This document shows positions 1-6,174 of a stretch of 10,089 nucleotides of DNA, one piece after another. Each line of letters starts with the position of its first letter. Position 1 is the stretch's first letter. The position numbers and the translations under genes were made by a program. The DNA is from Gammaproteobacteria bacterium (GTDB lineage: Bacteria > Pseudomonadota > Gammaproteobacteria > SG8-11), in the NCBI GenBank assembly GCA_016200445.1, contig JACQEQ010000274.1:1-10089 (forward strand), written 5' to 3'. The notes beneath the pieces were generated by a model that worked only from the letters and a program-made list of their open reading frames with translations, was not told where the DNA came from and searched no databases.

Positions 1-828
1 ACCGGCGTCATCGCGCAACGCGGTCACGTTGATTCGAAACACCAGCGGGCCGACCTGGATATCGGTGGAATACGGCAGACGTGCCGGGTCGCTCAGCAAC
101 GTGCGTTGGTGCGCGGGGTTCTTGTGAAAAATGTCGATACAGGTACCGACCAGTTTTTCGACATTGAACGCCGGATAAATGGTACGCAGCGTCGGCTCAT
201 GCTTTTTCAACAACGCAATGGTCGACTTGTTCGCGTAGTTGATCACCAGATTGCGGTCGATCATCATAATCGCCGTCATGGCGTTATCCACCGCCGTGTG
301 CATTTTCCTCAGTTCGACGATTTCCGCACTTGCCGCAACACCTTTCGTTTTCATCACCGCTGCCATGTTCGTATCCTCCGCACCGTAGCCACCTAACATT
401 TTTTCCGCCACCGCATTCAGCGCACCGCTCCAGGCCTGCGCCACCGTGTCGGTCCAGACCGGACCTGCCATATCTTTCATCACATCCAATAACGTGGACG
501 CCACGGCACCGTAGTGCGCAGCCACCGCGCCGTAATCCTTGTGACGCGCACCCAATTCACGCAACGCTTTGTTGAGCACCGCCGGCTTGCGTAAGTTGTT
601 CACCACCAAACTCAACGCCGCCAGCAATTTGGTTTGCTGCTGTTTTGGCGTGGTATTGGCGAATAACGGCTTGACCTGCGGAAAGCGTTTAAACAGCTCG
701 TTGTAAAACCGCTCGACCAGCTCAGCACCGCGCGGCGCCAACGCCGCAAAACTTTGCTCCAGCGTGTCTATATCCAAACTGCCTTTGGCGCGAACCTGAG
801 CACGCACCGCCTTTTTTGTTGCCGCCAT
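1..828 (-). CDS. Globin-PAS methyl-accepting chemotaxis receptor, N-terminal part (cut by window edge)
   Basis: The 276 visible residues run to the window edge without a stop. Residues about 18-145 read as a flavohemoglobin-type globin: FYNELF gives the B10 tyrosine (Y42), F56 fits the CD1 phenylalanine, a Q-rich stretch (Q63-Q65) covers the E7 position, and LGARHKDYG gives the proximal histidine H96. Residues about 172-276 form a PAS domain with the motif DIFHKNPAHQ, which is common in MCP PAS domains of the Aer2 type, where a histidine on the E-eta helix can bind heme. No signal peptide or membrane segment is seen, so the receptor is probably cytoplasmic. The MCP signalling region must lie beyond position 1 and is inferred. 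The ATG at 828 follows AGAGGA by about 7 nt. It lies 43 nt after cheW, so it is probably the last visible gene of that operon. Heme and oxygen sensing is inferred from the residues, and a diguanylate cyclase or kinase output cannot be excluded. Confidence 0.85.
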   Translation of the reverse strand, partial: MAATKKAVRAQVRAKGSLDIDTLEQSFAALAPRGAELVERFYNELFKRFPQVKPLFANTTPKQQQTKLLAALSLVVNNLRKPAVLNKALRELGARHKDYGAVAAHYGAVASTLLDVMKDMAGPVWTDTVAQAWSGALNAVAEKMLGGYGAEDTNMAAVMKTKGVAASAEIVELRKMHTAVDNAMTAIMMIDRNLVINYANKSTIALLKKHEPTLRTIYPAFNVEKLVGTCIDIFHKNPAHQRTLLSDPARLPYSTDIQVGPLVFRINVTALRDDAG

Positions 829-871
829 TGCGTATTCCTCTGAGAGTTAAGCCGCTTTATTTCGCGTGCCG

Positions 872-1405
872 TTATTCCGCGTTCGCCACGGCCATCGCAT
901 CCGAATTCAAGAGTTCGTCGATGGCCAGAATAATCACCATTTTCTTGTCCACCGTCGCCAGGCCTTTGACAAAATCGACACGCACCGCACCGCCGAATTC
1001 CGGCGCGGGTTTCAAGTCCTGTTGCGACACGTTGTAAACCTCCGACACCGCGTCGACGACGATGCCCATGATGCGGCTGGCATTGCCGTGCATGACTTTT
1101 AAAACGATCACTACCGTGGTCGGGCCGTACGGCACACGCTCCAAACCGAAGCGCGCACGCAAATCGATGATCGGCACGATGGTGCCGCGCAAATTAATGA
1201 CGCCACGCACATAGTCGGGCGTGTTGGGGATGGGGGTCGCACTGTCCCAGCCTTTGATTTCCTGCACGCGCAAAATATCCACCCCGTATTCTTCGCCGTT
1301 CAAGATGAAGGTCAGATACTGGTCGGAGTTGGCGCTGACCTGAAAATTGTCGCTGTCCGATCCAGCCGCCTCGTTCGCCATTCGTACTGCCTGTGCTGTG
1401 CTCAT
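872..1405 (-). CDS. cheW: Chemotaxis coupling protein CheW
   Basis: This 177-residue protein couples receptors to the CheA kinase in the chemosensory array. It is a single CheW domain (about residues 28-168) with the usual signatures: QYLTFILNGEEYGVDILRV, then IPNTPDYVRGVINLRG and VPIIDLRARFG. I chose the ATG at 1405 because AGGAG lies about 7 nt upstream and the protein then starts like other CheW proteins. The reading frame stays open back to 1489, but that extension is basic and overlaps the end of cheA. The gap to the cheA stop is 16 nt, so the two are almost certainly co-transcribed and perhaps translationally coupled. A slightly long N-terminal tail (about 27 residues) precedes the domain. 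The identification is secure. Confidence 0.96.
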   Translation of the reverse strand: MSTAQAVRMANEAAGSDSDNFQVSANSDQYLTFILNGEEYGVDILRVQEIKGWDSATPIPNTPDYVRGVINLRGTIVPIIDLRARFGLERVPYGPTTVVIVLKVMHGNASRIMGIVVDAVSEVYNVSQQDLKPAPEFGGAVRVDFVKGLATVDKKMVIILAIDELLNSDAMAVANAE

Positions 1406-1421
1406 ACTGTTCTCCTGCTCG

Positions 1422-3461
1422 TTACGCTGCGCGGATCTGCGCCTGATTTTTTCCCAACCCCGATGGCGCCGTTGCTTGACGCGAGGCATCGATGACGCCG
1501 CTCACGTCCAAAATCAACGCTACCGTGCCGTCGCCCAGGATGGTGGCTCCGGATACACCCGGCACACGCTTGAAATTCGATTCCAGACTCTTAATCACGA
1601 CCTGCTGCTGATTTTGTAAATCGTCGACAAACAACCCCACTCGCTTACCTTCGCCCTCGACCACGACCAACAACCCGTTGGCTAAGTCTTTTTGACGCGG
1701 CTCGATGCCGAACAAGCCGTACAGGCGTAACACCGGAATATATTCATCGCGTAAGCGATATAATTCGGCGCGCCCGGCGATCGCACTGATCGCTTCTTTC
1801 TTCATTTGCAGCGTCTCGACAATGGAGACCAGCGGCACGATGTAAGTCTGTTCGCCGACGCTGACCAGCTGCCCGTCGAGGATCGCCAAGGTCAGCGGCA
1901 GGCGAATGGTGAAAGTGCTGCCCTTGCCGCTTTCGGATTTCACATCAACGGTACCGCCCAGCGCCTTGATGTTTTTGCGTACCACGTCCATGCCGACCCC
2001 GCGGCCCGACACGTCGCTGACCTGATCGGCGGTGGAAAATCCCGCCATAAAAATCAGCTCGAATACTTTGTTGTCATCTGGCTCCTCGTCCGCGCCGAGC
2101 AATCCCTGCTTGCGCGCTTTCGCGATAATCTTGCCGCGCGGTAAACCGGCGCCGTCGTCCTTGATCTCGATCACGATATTGCCGCCCTGGTGAAACGCAT
2201 TGAGCGTGACAATTCCGGTTTCAGCTTTACCGGCGGCGCGGCGCACGTCCGGCATTTCGATGCCGTGATCCACCGAGTTGCGCACCAGATGCACCAGCGG
2301 ATCGCCGATTTTTTCCATCACGGTTTTGTCCAGCTCGGTTTGTTCGCCGGACATGCGCAGCTCGATTTTCTTGTTCAGTTTCTGGCTCAAGTCGCGCACC
2401 ATGCGCGGAAAGCGCTGGAACGCGAAACTGATCGGCATCATGCGGATACGCATCACGCTTTCTTGCAGTTCGCGGGTATTGCGCTCCAGCTGCGCCAGGC
2501 CATGCATGAGTTTTTCGACGCGGCTCATGTCGAAGTCTTTGCCGACCTGGCCGAGCATCGACTGCGTAATCACCAATTCACCGACCATGTTGATCAACGC
2601 GTCGACCTTATCGATGCCCACGCGGATCGAAGTCGTTTCCGCCGCCGCTGGCGCCGCAGGTGTTGAGGTTTTGTCGCCGTTAGTTTTTTCTTTTGCAACC
2701 GGCACGACGGCCTGCACGGCAGGCGCATCGGGTGCTAGCTTTTCGCTGCTGGCCGGCAGCGGTTCAAGCGTTAGATCGCAATCGCCATCGACCCAATCGA
2801 ATACTTCGCGCACGCGCTTTTCAGGAATCTCGCCGCGCAATTCCACCGTCCAGCTCAGCGCACACTCTTCGGGCTGAGCGTTCACAAATCCCGGCAACCG
2901 CGAAGTATCGCAGCTGACTTTGTATTCGCCCAGCTCGGCCAGCTCGCGCAGCATGCGCACCGGATCGTTACCGGTGCGGTACAAATGCGCATGCGGACGA
3001 AATACGATACGCCAGCCGCCGGACGCAGCCTGCACCGGCTGCGCGCTTGCAGTTACAACTACGTGCCCGGTCGCGACACCCAGTATTTTCGCCATGCGCG
3101 CGCTTAAACTTTTAGCGCGCTTCGGATCGCCGGCGCTGCCGCTTTTACTCGCCGCCAGCATCGCCCGCAGGCAATCCACCGATTCCAGCAACACATCGAC
3201 CAGGTCGCTGGCCACTGCACGTTTGCCCGCACGCACCTCGTCGAGCAAGGTTTCCATATGGTGGGTAAATTCCGCCACTTCGCTCAAACCGAACGTGGCA
3301 CTACCGCCCTTGATGGAATGCGCGGCGCGGAAAATCGTATTGACCAACTCGTCGTCGGCGGCACCGTCTTGCATGTGCAGCAGGCCGGACTCCATCGCGT
3401 CCAAGCCTTCCGCGCTTTCTTCAAAGAAGGTGTCGAGAAATTTCGACATGTCGATCGTCAT
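1422..3461 (-). CDS. cheA: Chemotaxis histidine kinase CheA
   Basis: At 679 residues this is a full-length CheA, the ATP-dependent kinase that autophosphorylates on a histidine and passes the phosphate to CheY. P1/HPt domain: residues 1-105, with FRAAHSIKGG placing the phospho-accepting histidine at H48. A second domain (about 148-237, starting GWRIVFRPH) occupies the P2 position. A Pro/Ala-rich linker follows (about 237-277). P3 dimerisation helices: about 278-340 (VDALINMVGELVITQ). P4 ATPase: about 345-522, with N box LVRNSVDHGIE near 392-402, G1 DDGAGL near 435-440 and G2 GRGVGMD near 487-493. P5 CheW-like domain: about 525-660. All catalytic motifs look intact. The ATG at 3461 has GGAG 8 nt upstream; a second ATG at residue 5 is possible. 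It is followed 16 nt later by cheW. Upstream, a REP doublet sits between it and cheY. Confidence 0.97.
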   Translation of the reverse strand: MTIDMSKFLDTFFEESAEGLDAMESGLLHMQDGAADDELVNTIFRAAHSIKGGSATFGLSEVAEFTHHMETLLDEVRAGKRAVASDLVDVLLESVDCLRAMLAASKSGSAGDPKRAKSLSARMAKILGVATGHVVVTASAQPVQAASGGWRIVFRPHAHLYRTGNDPVRMLRELAELGEYKVSCDTSRLPGFVNAQPEECALSWTVELRGEIPEKRVREVFDWVDGDCDLTLEPLPASSEKLAPDAPAVQAVVPVAKEKTNGDKTSTPAAPAAAETTSIRVGIDKVDALINMVGELVITQSMLGQVGKDFDMSRVEKLMHGLAQLERNTRELQESVMRIRMMPISFAFQRFPRMVRDLSQKLNKKIELRMSGEQTELDKTVMEKIGDPLVHLVRNSVDHGIEMPDVRRAAGKAETGIVTLNAFHQGGNIVIEIKDDGAGLPRGKIIAKARKQGLLGADEEPDDNKVFELIFMAGFSTADQVSDVSGRGVGMDVVRKNIKALGGTVDVKSESGKGSTFTIRLPLTLAILDGQLVSVGEQTYIVPLVSIVETLQMKKEAISAIAGRAELYRLRDEYIPVLRLYGLFGIEPRQKDLANGLLVVVEGEGKRVGLFVDDLQNQQQVVIKSLESNFKRVPGVSGATILGDGTVALILDVSGVIDASRQATAPSGLGKNQAQIRAA

Positions 3462-3510
3462 TATGTCTGCTCCAAATCTTTGTCGTTACCTGCTACAACT
3501 CTTCGAAGCC

Positions 3511-3567
3511 GTAGAGGCTCGATTCATCGAGCCTGGTTGTCTCAGGCGCAATGAATTGCGCCCCTAC
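3511..3567. repeat. Inverted pair of GTAG-headed palindromes (REP/BIME-like)
   Basis: Two palindromic units face each other between cheY and cheA. Plus-strand unit, 3511-3534: head GTAG, then stem arms GGCTCGAT and ATCGAGCC around TC (flanking A and T extend it to 9 bp). Minus-strand unit, 3545-3567: head GTAG, then arms GGCGCAAT and ATTGCGCC around TC. On their own strands the two 23-base units match at most positions, and the stem differences are paired (G-C versus T-A, A-T versus G-C), so the palindrome is preserved. A GTAG head plus imperfect or perfect palindrome is the hallmark of REP sequences mobilised by RAYT (TnpA-REP) transposases, and a head-to-head pair is a BIME-like layout. There is no T tract for a Rho-independent terminator. 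In the che mRNA the pair could stabilise or shorten transcripts and so alter the cheY:cheA ratio; this is inference. Confidence 0.75.
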
Positions 3568-3588
3568 GCTTATGCTTAGGGTCAGAAC

Positions 3589-3951
3589 TCAACCACTCAC
3601 TTTTTTAATCGTCGCCAGCAACTGCTCGGGATTAAACGGCTTCACCATCCAGCCGGTGGCGCCCGCAGCTTTACCGGCTTGCTTTTTGTCGTCCGCCGAT
3701 TCGGTGGTGAGTAATAGCAACGGGGTAAATTTGTACGTTGGTAACGCGCGCAGTTCTTTGATCAACGCGATGCCGTCCATGTTCGGCATGTTCACGTCCG
3801 TGACGACGATGTTGAACGGCTTGCCCTTGGCTTTACGTAATCCGTCGGCGCCGTCCACGGCTTCTTCGACGTCATAACCTGCTCCCTTTAACGTGAATGC
3901 CACCATTTGGCGCATGGAGGCCGAGTCGTCGACGATTAAAATTGTGGGCAT
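3589..3951 (-). CDS. cheY: Chemotaxis response regulator CheY
   Basis: A 120-residue single receiver domain that takes phosphate from CheA and, when phosphorylated, binds the flagellar motor switch. All active-site residues are present: acidic pair D8/D9 (LIVDDSAS), phospho-acceptor D52 in VVTDVNMPNMDG, T82/T83 after the beta-4 strand (LLLLTTES), and K104 in WMVKPF. No output domain follows. The ATG at 3951 has GGAGAG about 8 nt upstream. The longer open frame reaching 4146 overlaps the STAS gene and is not expected to be translated. The STAS gene ends 43 nt before it, and cheA begins 127 nt after its stop, across the REP pair. Position and sequence favour a true CheY rather than an orphan receiver. 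Confidence 0.95.
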   Translation of the reverse strand: MPTILIVDDSASMRQMVAFTLKGAGYDVEEAVDGADGLRKAKGKPFNIVVTDVNMPNMDGIALIKELRALPTYKFTPLLLLTTESADDKKQAGKAAGATGWMVKPFNPEQLLATIKKVSG

Positions 3952-3994
3952 AATTTTCTCTCCAAAAACTTGTGCGCATACGGCCTTAAATGTT

Positions 3995-4327
3995 TTACAC
4001 CGCCGCTTCGAGTTCGAGCCAATCCGATAATCCTGTCCACTGCGCCGCGCGCCGCAGTGCGCCCGATGGATTTTGCCAACGCACACTGTAGCCTTGGGTA
4101 CGGGCTTCCCGGCAGAACACCGCCAGCAATTGCAATCCGGCGGCATCGACGCGGTTGACCTGTTCGCCTTTCAGCACCAAGGTGGATTGCTTTGCTGCAA
4201 GCGCTTCCTCGAGCTGGCGATAGAGAGGTTCGAGCATTCCAATATCCAGCGTTTCGCTTAAACATACGGCATGCGTTGCGCTGGCGGGCACAGCGGGTGA
4301 GATCGTATCGGGTGTAATTTTTTGCAT
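3995..4327 (-). CDS. Chemotaxis-operon STAS-domain protein with no serine at the phosphorylation site
   Basis: This 110-residue protein is a lone STAS domain, the anti-sigma-factor-antagonist fold. After a variable N-terminus (about 20 residues), LSETLDIG and VLKGEQVNRVDAAGLQLL mark the fold. In SpoIIAA-type proteins the loop reads D-S-S-G and the serine before the glycine is phosphorylated. Here it is D-A-A-G, so classical serine phosphorylation is not possible. It is the first gene of the STAS-cheY-cheA-cheW-MCP operon. Small proteins occupy the same place in alphaproteobacterial che operons; CheS of Sinorhizobium meliloti, which binds CheA and speeds CheY1 dephosphorylation, is the functional precedent I know, but homology to it is not shown here. 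The ATG at 4327 has only a distant GAGAG (about 13 nt upstream), so the start is less certain than the domain call. Confidence 0.85.
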   Translation of the reverse strand: MQKITPDTISPAVPASATHAVCLSETLDIGMLEPLYRQLEEALAAKQSTLVLKGEQVNRVDAAGLQLLAVFCREARTQGYSVRWQNPSGALRRAAQWTGLSDWLELEAAV

Positions 4328-4342
4328 TGAATTATGTAGCTC

Positions 4343-4369
4343 TCATCGGCTTCGCAACCCGGCACTGTC
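4343..4369 (-). promoter_or_regulatory. Candidate sigma-28 (FliA) promoter of the che operon
   Basis: On the minus strand GCCGATGA (4350-4343) matches the FliA -10 consensus GCCGATAA at 7 of 8 positions. An 11-nt spacer precedes it, then GACAGTGC (4369-4362), which matches TAAAGTTT at only 4 of 8. The leader to the STAS ATG would be only about 9 nt, which counts against it. A second candidate at 4421-4447 has TAACTGTT, 11 nt, GCCGAATG (5 of 8 in each half) and a more comfortable leader. Sigma-28 control of che genes is usual in gammaproteobacteria, but neither site is strong. The choice between them is open. Confidence 0.3.
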
Positions 4370-4401
4370 GCGATGCAAAAGAAGGTTGAACATGAACTGG
4401 C

Positions 4402-4435
4402 CCCTGTAAATGAGTCAAACCATTCGGCTACAGGG
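4402..4435. repeat. Inverted repeat in the che-operon upstream region
   Basis: CCCTGTA (4402-4408) and TACAGGG (4429-4435) are exact inverted 7-mers separated by 20 nt. The spacer contains the GCCGAATG half of one sigma-28-like candidate. This could be a binding site for a dimeric regulator or a long-loop hairpin. Nothing else in the sequence identifies a binding protein. Confidence 0.35.
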
Positions 4436-4502
4436 CGCAAACAGTTACGGCAGGGAAAAATAATTCTGAAGACGTAATGAAAAATATTGGCGATGTGATT
4501 TG

Positions 4503-4516
4503 CGGGCTTAAGCCCG
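4503..4516. repeat. Perfect 14-bp palindrome, CGGGCTTAAGCCCG
   Basis: The 14 bases read identically on both strands and lie in the gap between fliK and the STAS gene. No T tract follows on either strand, so it is not a standard intrinsic terminator. It may be a dimer binding site or the remnant of an intergenic repeat. The function is unknown. Confidence 0.5.
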
Positions 4517-4531
4517 ATTGGCTGCAAATAC

Positions 4532-4561
4532 TCTCCCCGCCTCGAAACTAAGGAGGGGAGA
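4532..4561 (-). terminator. Hairpin 30 nt downstream of fliK; related to an intergenic repeat at 7861-7885
   Basis: Arms TCTCCCC (4532-4538) and GGGGAGA (4555-4561) pair exactly. One mismatch inside is followed by three more pairs and an 8-base loop. It lies just after the fliK stop, so it could end or protect the fliK transcript, although no run of T follows on the minus strand. Bases 4539-4563 match 7861-7885 on the same strand with only three differences, so this is also one copy of a dispersed sequence. I favour a repeat-derived 3' hairpin over a simple terminator. Confidence 0.5.
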
Positions 4562-4590
4562 AGTACTCATGGCGCCCGGCGGGAAAATTG

Positions 4591-6024
4591 TTAAACGTAG
4601 TAATCGATAGCACTAATATTTACACCGCGTACGACTTCCTGTGCGCTGGCCGCGAGCATGAAATCGGCGCGGTACTGCGCCTGCGAACCCGTTTGTCCGG
4701 ATTCGCGCTGACCGCGTGCGTCGCGCTGTTGCGCCAACGACTTATCCGAAACATCGACGTTGACCAAATTGAACCCGCTGTCGGCAAGCATGTCGCGCAG
4801 ACGGCCCACCGACGCTTCGATGGCGTCGCGTACTGCGGCGTGCGGTGAACCGAAGATCAGGTTAGCTTGGTCGTTGTTCATCACAATCCGTATATCGACT
4901 TGGCCTAAGTGCGGCGGATTTAAGCGGATTTCCGCCTCCTGCATACTTTGCCGCACGGCGAAACCGACGCGATCCGCGAACACCTCGCCCCAGCCAGGTT
5001 GGCCAGGTGCTTGTGGAATAGCCAGGTCGGCTTTTCCTAAAATTGCAGAGGAAGGCGCAACAACATTCGGCGCAACCACCCCACTGGAATTGAGCGGCGA
5101 TGCGCCGGTGCCGGCCGTCGTCGCATCCGACATGACGGGTGTTGACATTGCTGCGGCAGGCAACTCAAAGCGTTCGACACTGTCCGCCTTCACTGGCATC
5201 AGCACCGAAGCGAAGCTGGTTAATAGCTCAAGGTCTTTTGACGTGTGGCGCGATTGCGCCTGCGGTGCTTGTCCTGCGGTTTGCACCTGTGTGTTGAGTG
5301 TTGCTGCGAGCGGCACAGCGCCGCTCTCCAAGGAATCCGCGACCAGTACAGATACGGTGTCCGGCGTGCTTGCCGGGATGCGAGCCGTCCCTGGCGGCAG
5401 TGCGGTAACCCTTCCACTCGATGGAAGAGCGGTTGCCGGCCATTGCGCGGTCTGTAATCCAGACTGCGTCACAACGTCGAGTAACGCCAAGTTCGGGTCG
5501 GCGTCATTGGCTGTTAGGTCTGGCGGTGTGCGTTGCGGCTGCGCATCATCCGCCGCCTCGGCTGTGTTGCCAAGTCCCGGTGACAATGCGCCGTTGGCCG
5601 CGAGCAGCTGCAATTCAAGCGGTAAATCGCTTCCGCCTTGCGTCTGCGTATCGTGCGCCGCAGCGAGCGTGCCGCTAAGGACCGGCTGCAACACGCTGCG
5701 AGTATCGAGCAATTGCAATTCGAGCGGTAAATCGCTTCCGCTCTGCGGCGAGCTCTTGCCGTCATCGGCCGTGTTGGCCAGGGCCAGGGAACTGTCGAGA
5801 ACAGCGTCGGTTAACGTGGACGTCGCCGTGCTTGTGGCGAGCAGTCCAACCAAGCCGACGCCCTGCGCCAGTAGCGCCGCTTCCGGCACAGCAGCATCGC
5901 CCAGCGCGGTGCCGAGGGCATCGGCAAACGAAGCAGATGCAGCGTTTTCCGGCGTGGCGCTCGCCAGCGGATTTGCCGTTGTGGTCTGTGGTACGCCAAG
6001 TAAAGTACTGAGTAGTTGAGTCAC
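4591..6024 (-). CDS. fliK: Flagellar hook-length control protein FliK
   Basis: FliK is secreted by the flagellar export gate, measures hook length and switches export from hook to filament proteins. This product is 477 residues. The long N-terminal part is Ala/Pro/Thr/Ser-rich and low in complexity, as in other FliK proteins. The C-terminal switch domain (Flg_hook, about residues 343-428) starts at GWGEVFADRV and contains LNPPHLGQVDIRI (about 368-380), the family signature. A Gln/Arg/Gly-rich tail follows and ends IDYYV. I chose the GTG at 6024 over the ATG at 6051. The GTG has GGGAG 6 nt upstream, while the ATG lacks a good site and would lie at or just upstream of the transcription start predicted from the sigma-54 promoter. 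The N-terminal part holds a 35-residue tandem duplication. The gene stands alone, with its own promoter and a 3' hairpin. Confidence 0.93.
   Translation of the reverse strand: MTQLLSTLLGVPQTTTANPLASATPENAASASFADALGTALGDAAVPEAALLAQGVGLVGLLATSTATSTLTDAVLDSSLALANTADDGKSSPQSGSDLPLELQLLDTRSVLQPVLSGTLAAAHDTQTQGGSDLPLELQLLAANGALSPGLGNTAEAADDAQPQRTPPDLTANDADPNLALLDVVTQSGLQTAQWPATALPSSGRVTALPPGTARIPASTPDTVSVLVADSLESGAVPLAATLNTQVQTAGQAPQAQSRHTSKDLELLTSFASVLMPVKADSVERFELPAAAMSTPVMSDATTAGTGASPLNSSGVVAPNVVAPSSAILGKADLAIPQAPGQPGWGEVFADRVGFAVRQSMQEAEIRLNPPHLGQVDIRIVMNNDQANLIFGSPHAAVRDAIEASVGRLRDMLADSGFNLVNVDVSDKSLAQQRDARGQRESGQTGSQAQYRADFMLAASAQEVVRGVNISAIDYYV
5601..5741 (-). repeat. fliK: Two 36-base direct repeats inside fliK (105-base period)
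   Basis: Bases 5601-5636 and 5706-5741 are nearly identical, with four differences, and their offset of 105 bases is exactly 35 codons. Both encode GSDLPLELQLL. The remaining 24 residues of each unit are diverged but still alignable (shared L, P, L, T, A, A, D, Q, Q). A degenerate partial unit (LANTADDGKSSPQS) may precede them. This is an in-frame tandem duplication in the FliK N-terminal region. A length change there could affect hook length; this is inference. Confidence 0.8.
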
Positions 6025-6030
6025 GGCACA

Positions 6031-6035
6031 CTCCC
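6031..6035 (-). promoter_or_regulatory. Ribosome binding site that decides the fliK GTG start
   Basis: GGGAG on the minus strand lies 6 nt before the GTG at 6024. The alternative ATG at 6051 has only a weak GATGAG upstream. Combined with the predicted transcription start near 6050, this supports the GTG. Confidence 0.7.
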
Positions 6036-6060
6036 AATGAGTTTGAGTCATTAACTCATC

Positions 6061-6076
6061 AGCAATTGGTGTGCCA
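6061..6076 (-). promoter_or_regulatory. Sigma-54 (RpoN) promoter of fliK
   Basis: The minus strand reads TGGCACACCAATTGCT. This fits the -24/-12 consensus TGGCAC-N5-TTGC, with the invariant GG and GC separated by exactly 10 bases. Counting from the -12 C (6062), transcription would start at about 6050, giving a leader of about 26 nt before the GTG. Class II/III flagellar genes, including hook genes, are commonly driven by RpoN with a FleQ/FlrC-type activator in gammaproteobacteria. The octamer AACTTCCA occurs twice upstream, 29 bases apart (6087-6094 and 6116-6123), and may belong to an activator site. Confidence 0.85.
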
Positions 6077-6138
6077 GAGAAAAATCTGGAAGTTACTGGC
6101 GTGTTTTACTGTGTTTGGAAGTTCCCGGCGGCGCGGCG

Positions 6139-6174
6139 TAATGGGAGCGCGGGCGGGACGCCCGCGCTCCATTA
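6139..6174. repeat. Very stable GC-rich hairpin overlapping the stop codon of the hsbR-like gene
   Basis: Arms GGAGCGCGGGCG (6144-6155) and CGCCCGCGCTCC (6159-6170) pair over 12 bp around a 3-base loop. TAAT (6139-6142) and ATTA (6171-6174) extend the stem to 16 bp, with one bulged G. The TAA stop of the upstream gene is part of one arm. No T tract follows on the minus strand, so it is not a textbook intrinsic terminator. It may still end or protect the upstream mRNA and insulate the fliK promoter. Its form suggests a dispersed palindromic repeat. Confidence 0.7.

Noticed and set aside
330..575. Plus-strand frames opposite the globin receptor
   Set aside because: They are Pro/Arg/His/Ser-rich shadows of the minus-strand gene, with no ribosome binding site or domain.
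872..1489. Longer CheW start at 1489
   Set aside because: The extension overlaps the end of cheA, is basic and unlike CheW, and the ATG at 1405 has a strong ribosome binding site.
3589..4146. Longer CheY start at 4146
   Set aside because: It overlaps the STAS gene in another frame, and the receiver domain begins exactly at the ATG at 3951 with a good ribosome binding site.
4760..6019. Long plus-strand open frame (419 residues) opposite fliK
   Set aside because: It is the antisense shadow of GC-rich, low-complexity fliK. The product is Ser/Ala/Cys-rich with no recognisable domain, and the FliK signature on the other strand is clear.
6139..6174. Hairpin as a standard Rho-independent terminator
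   Set aside because: The stem is strong, but no run of T follows on the minus strand.
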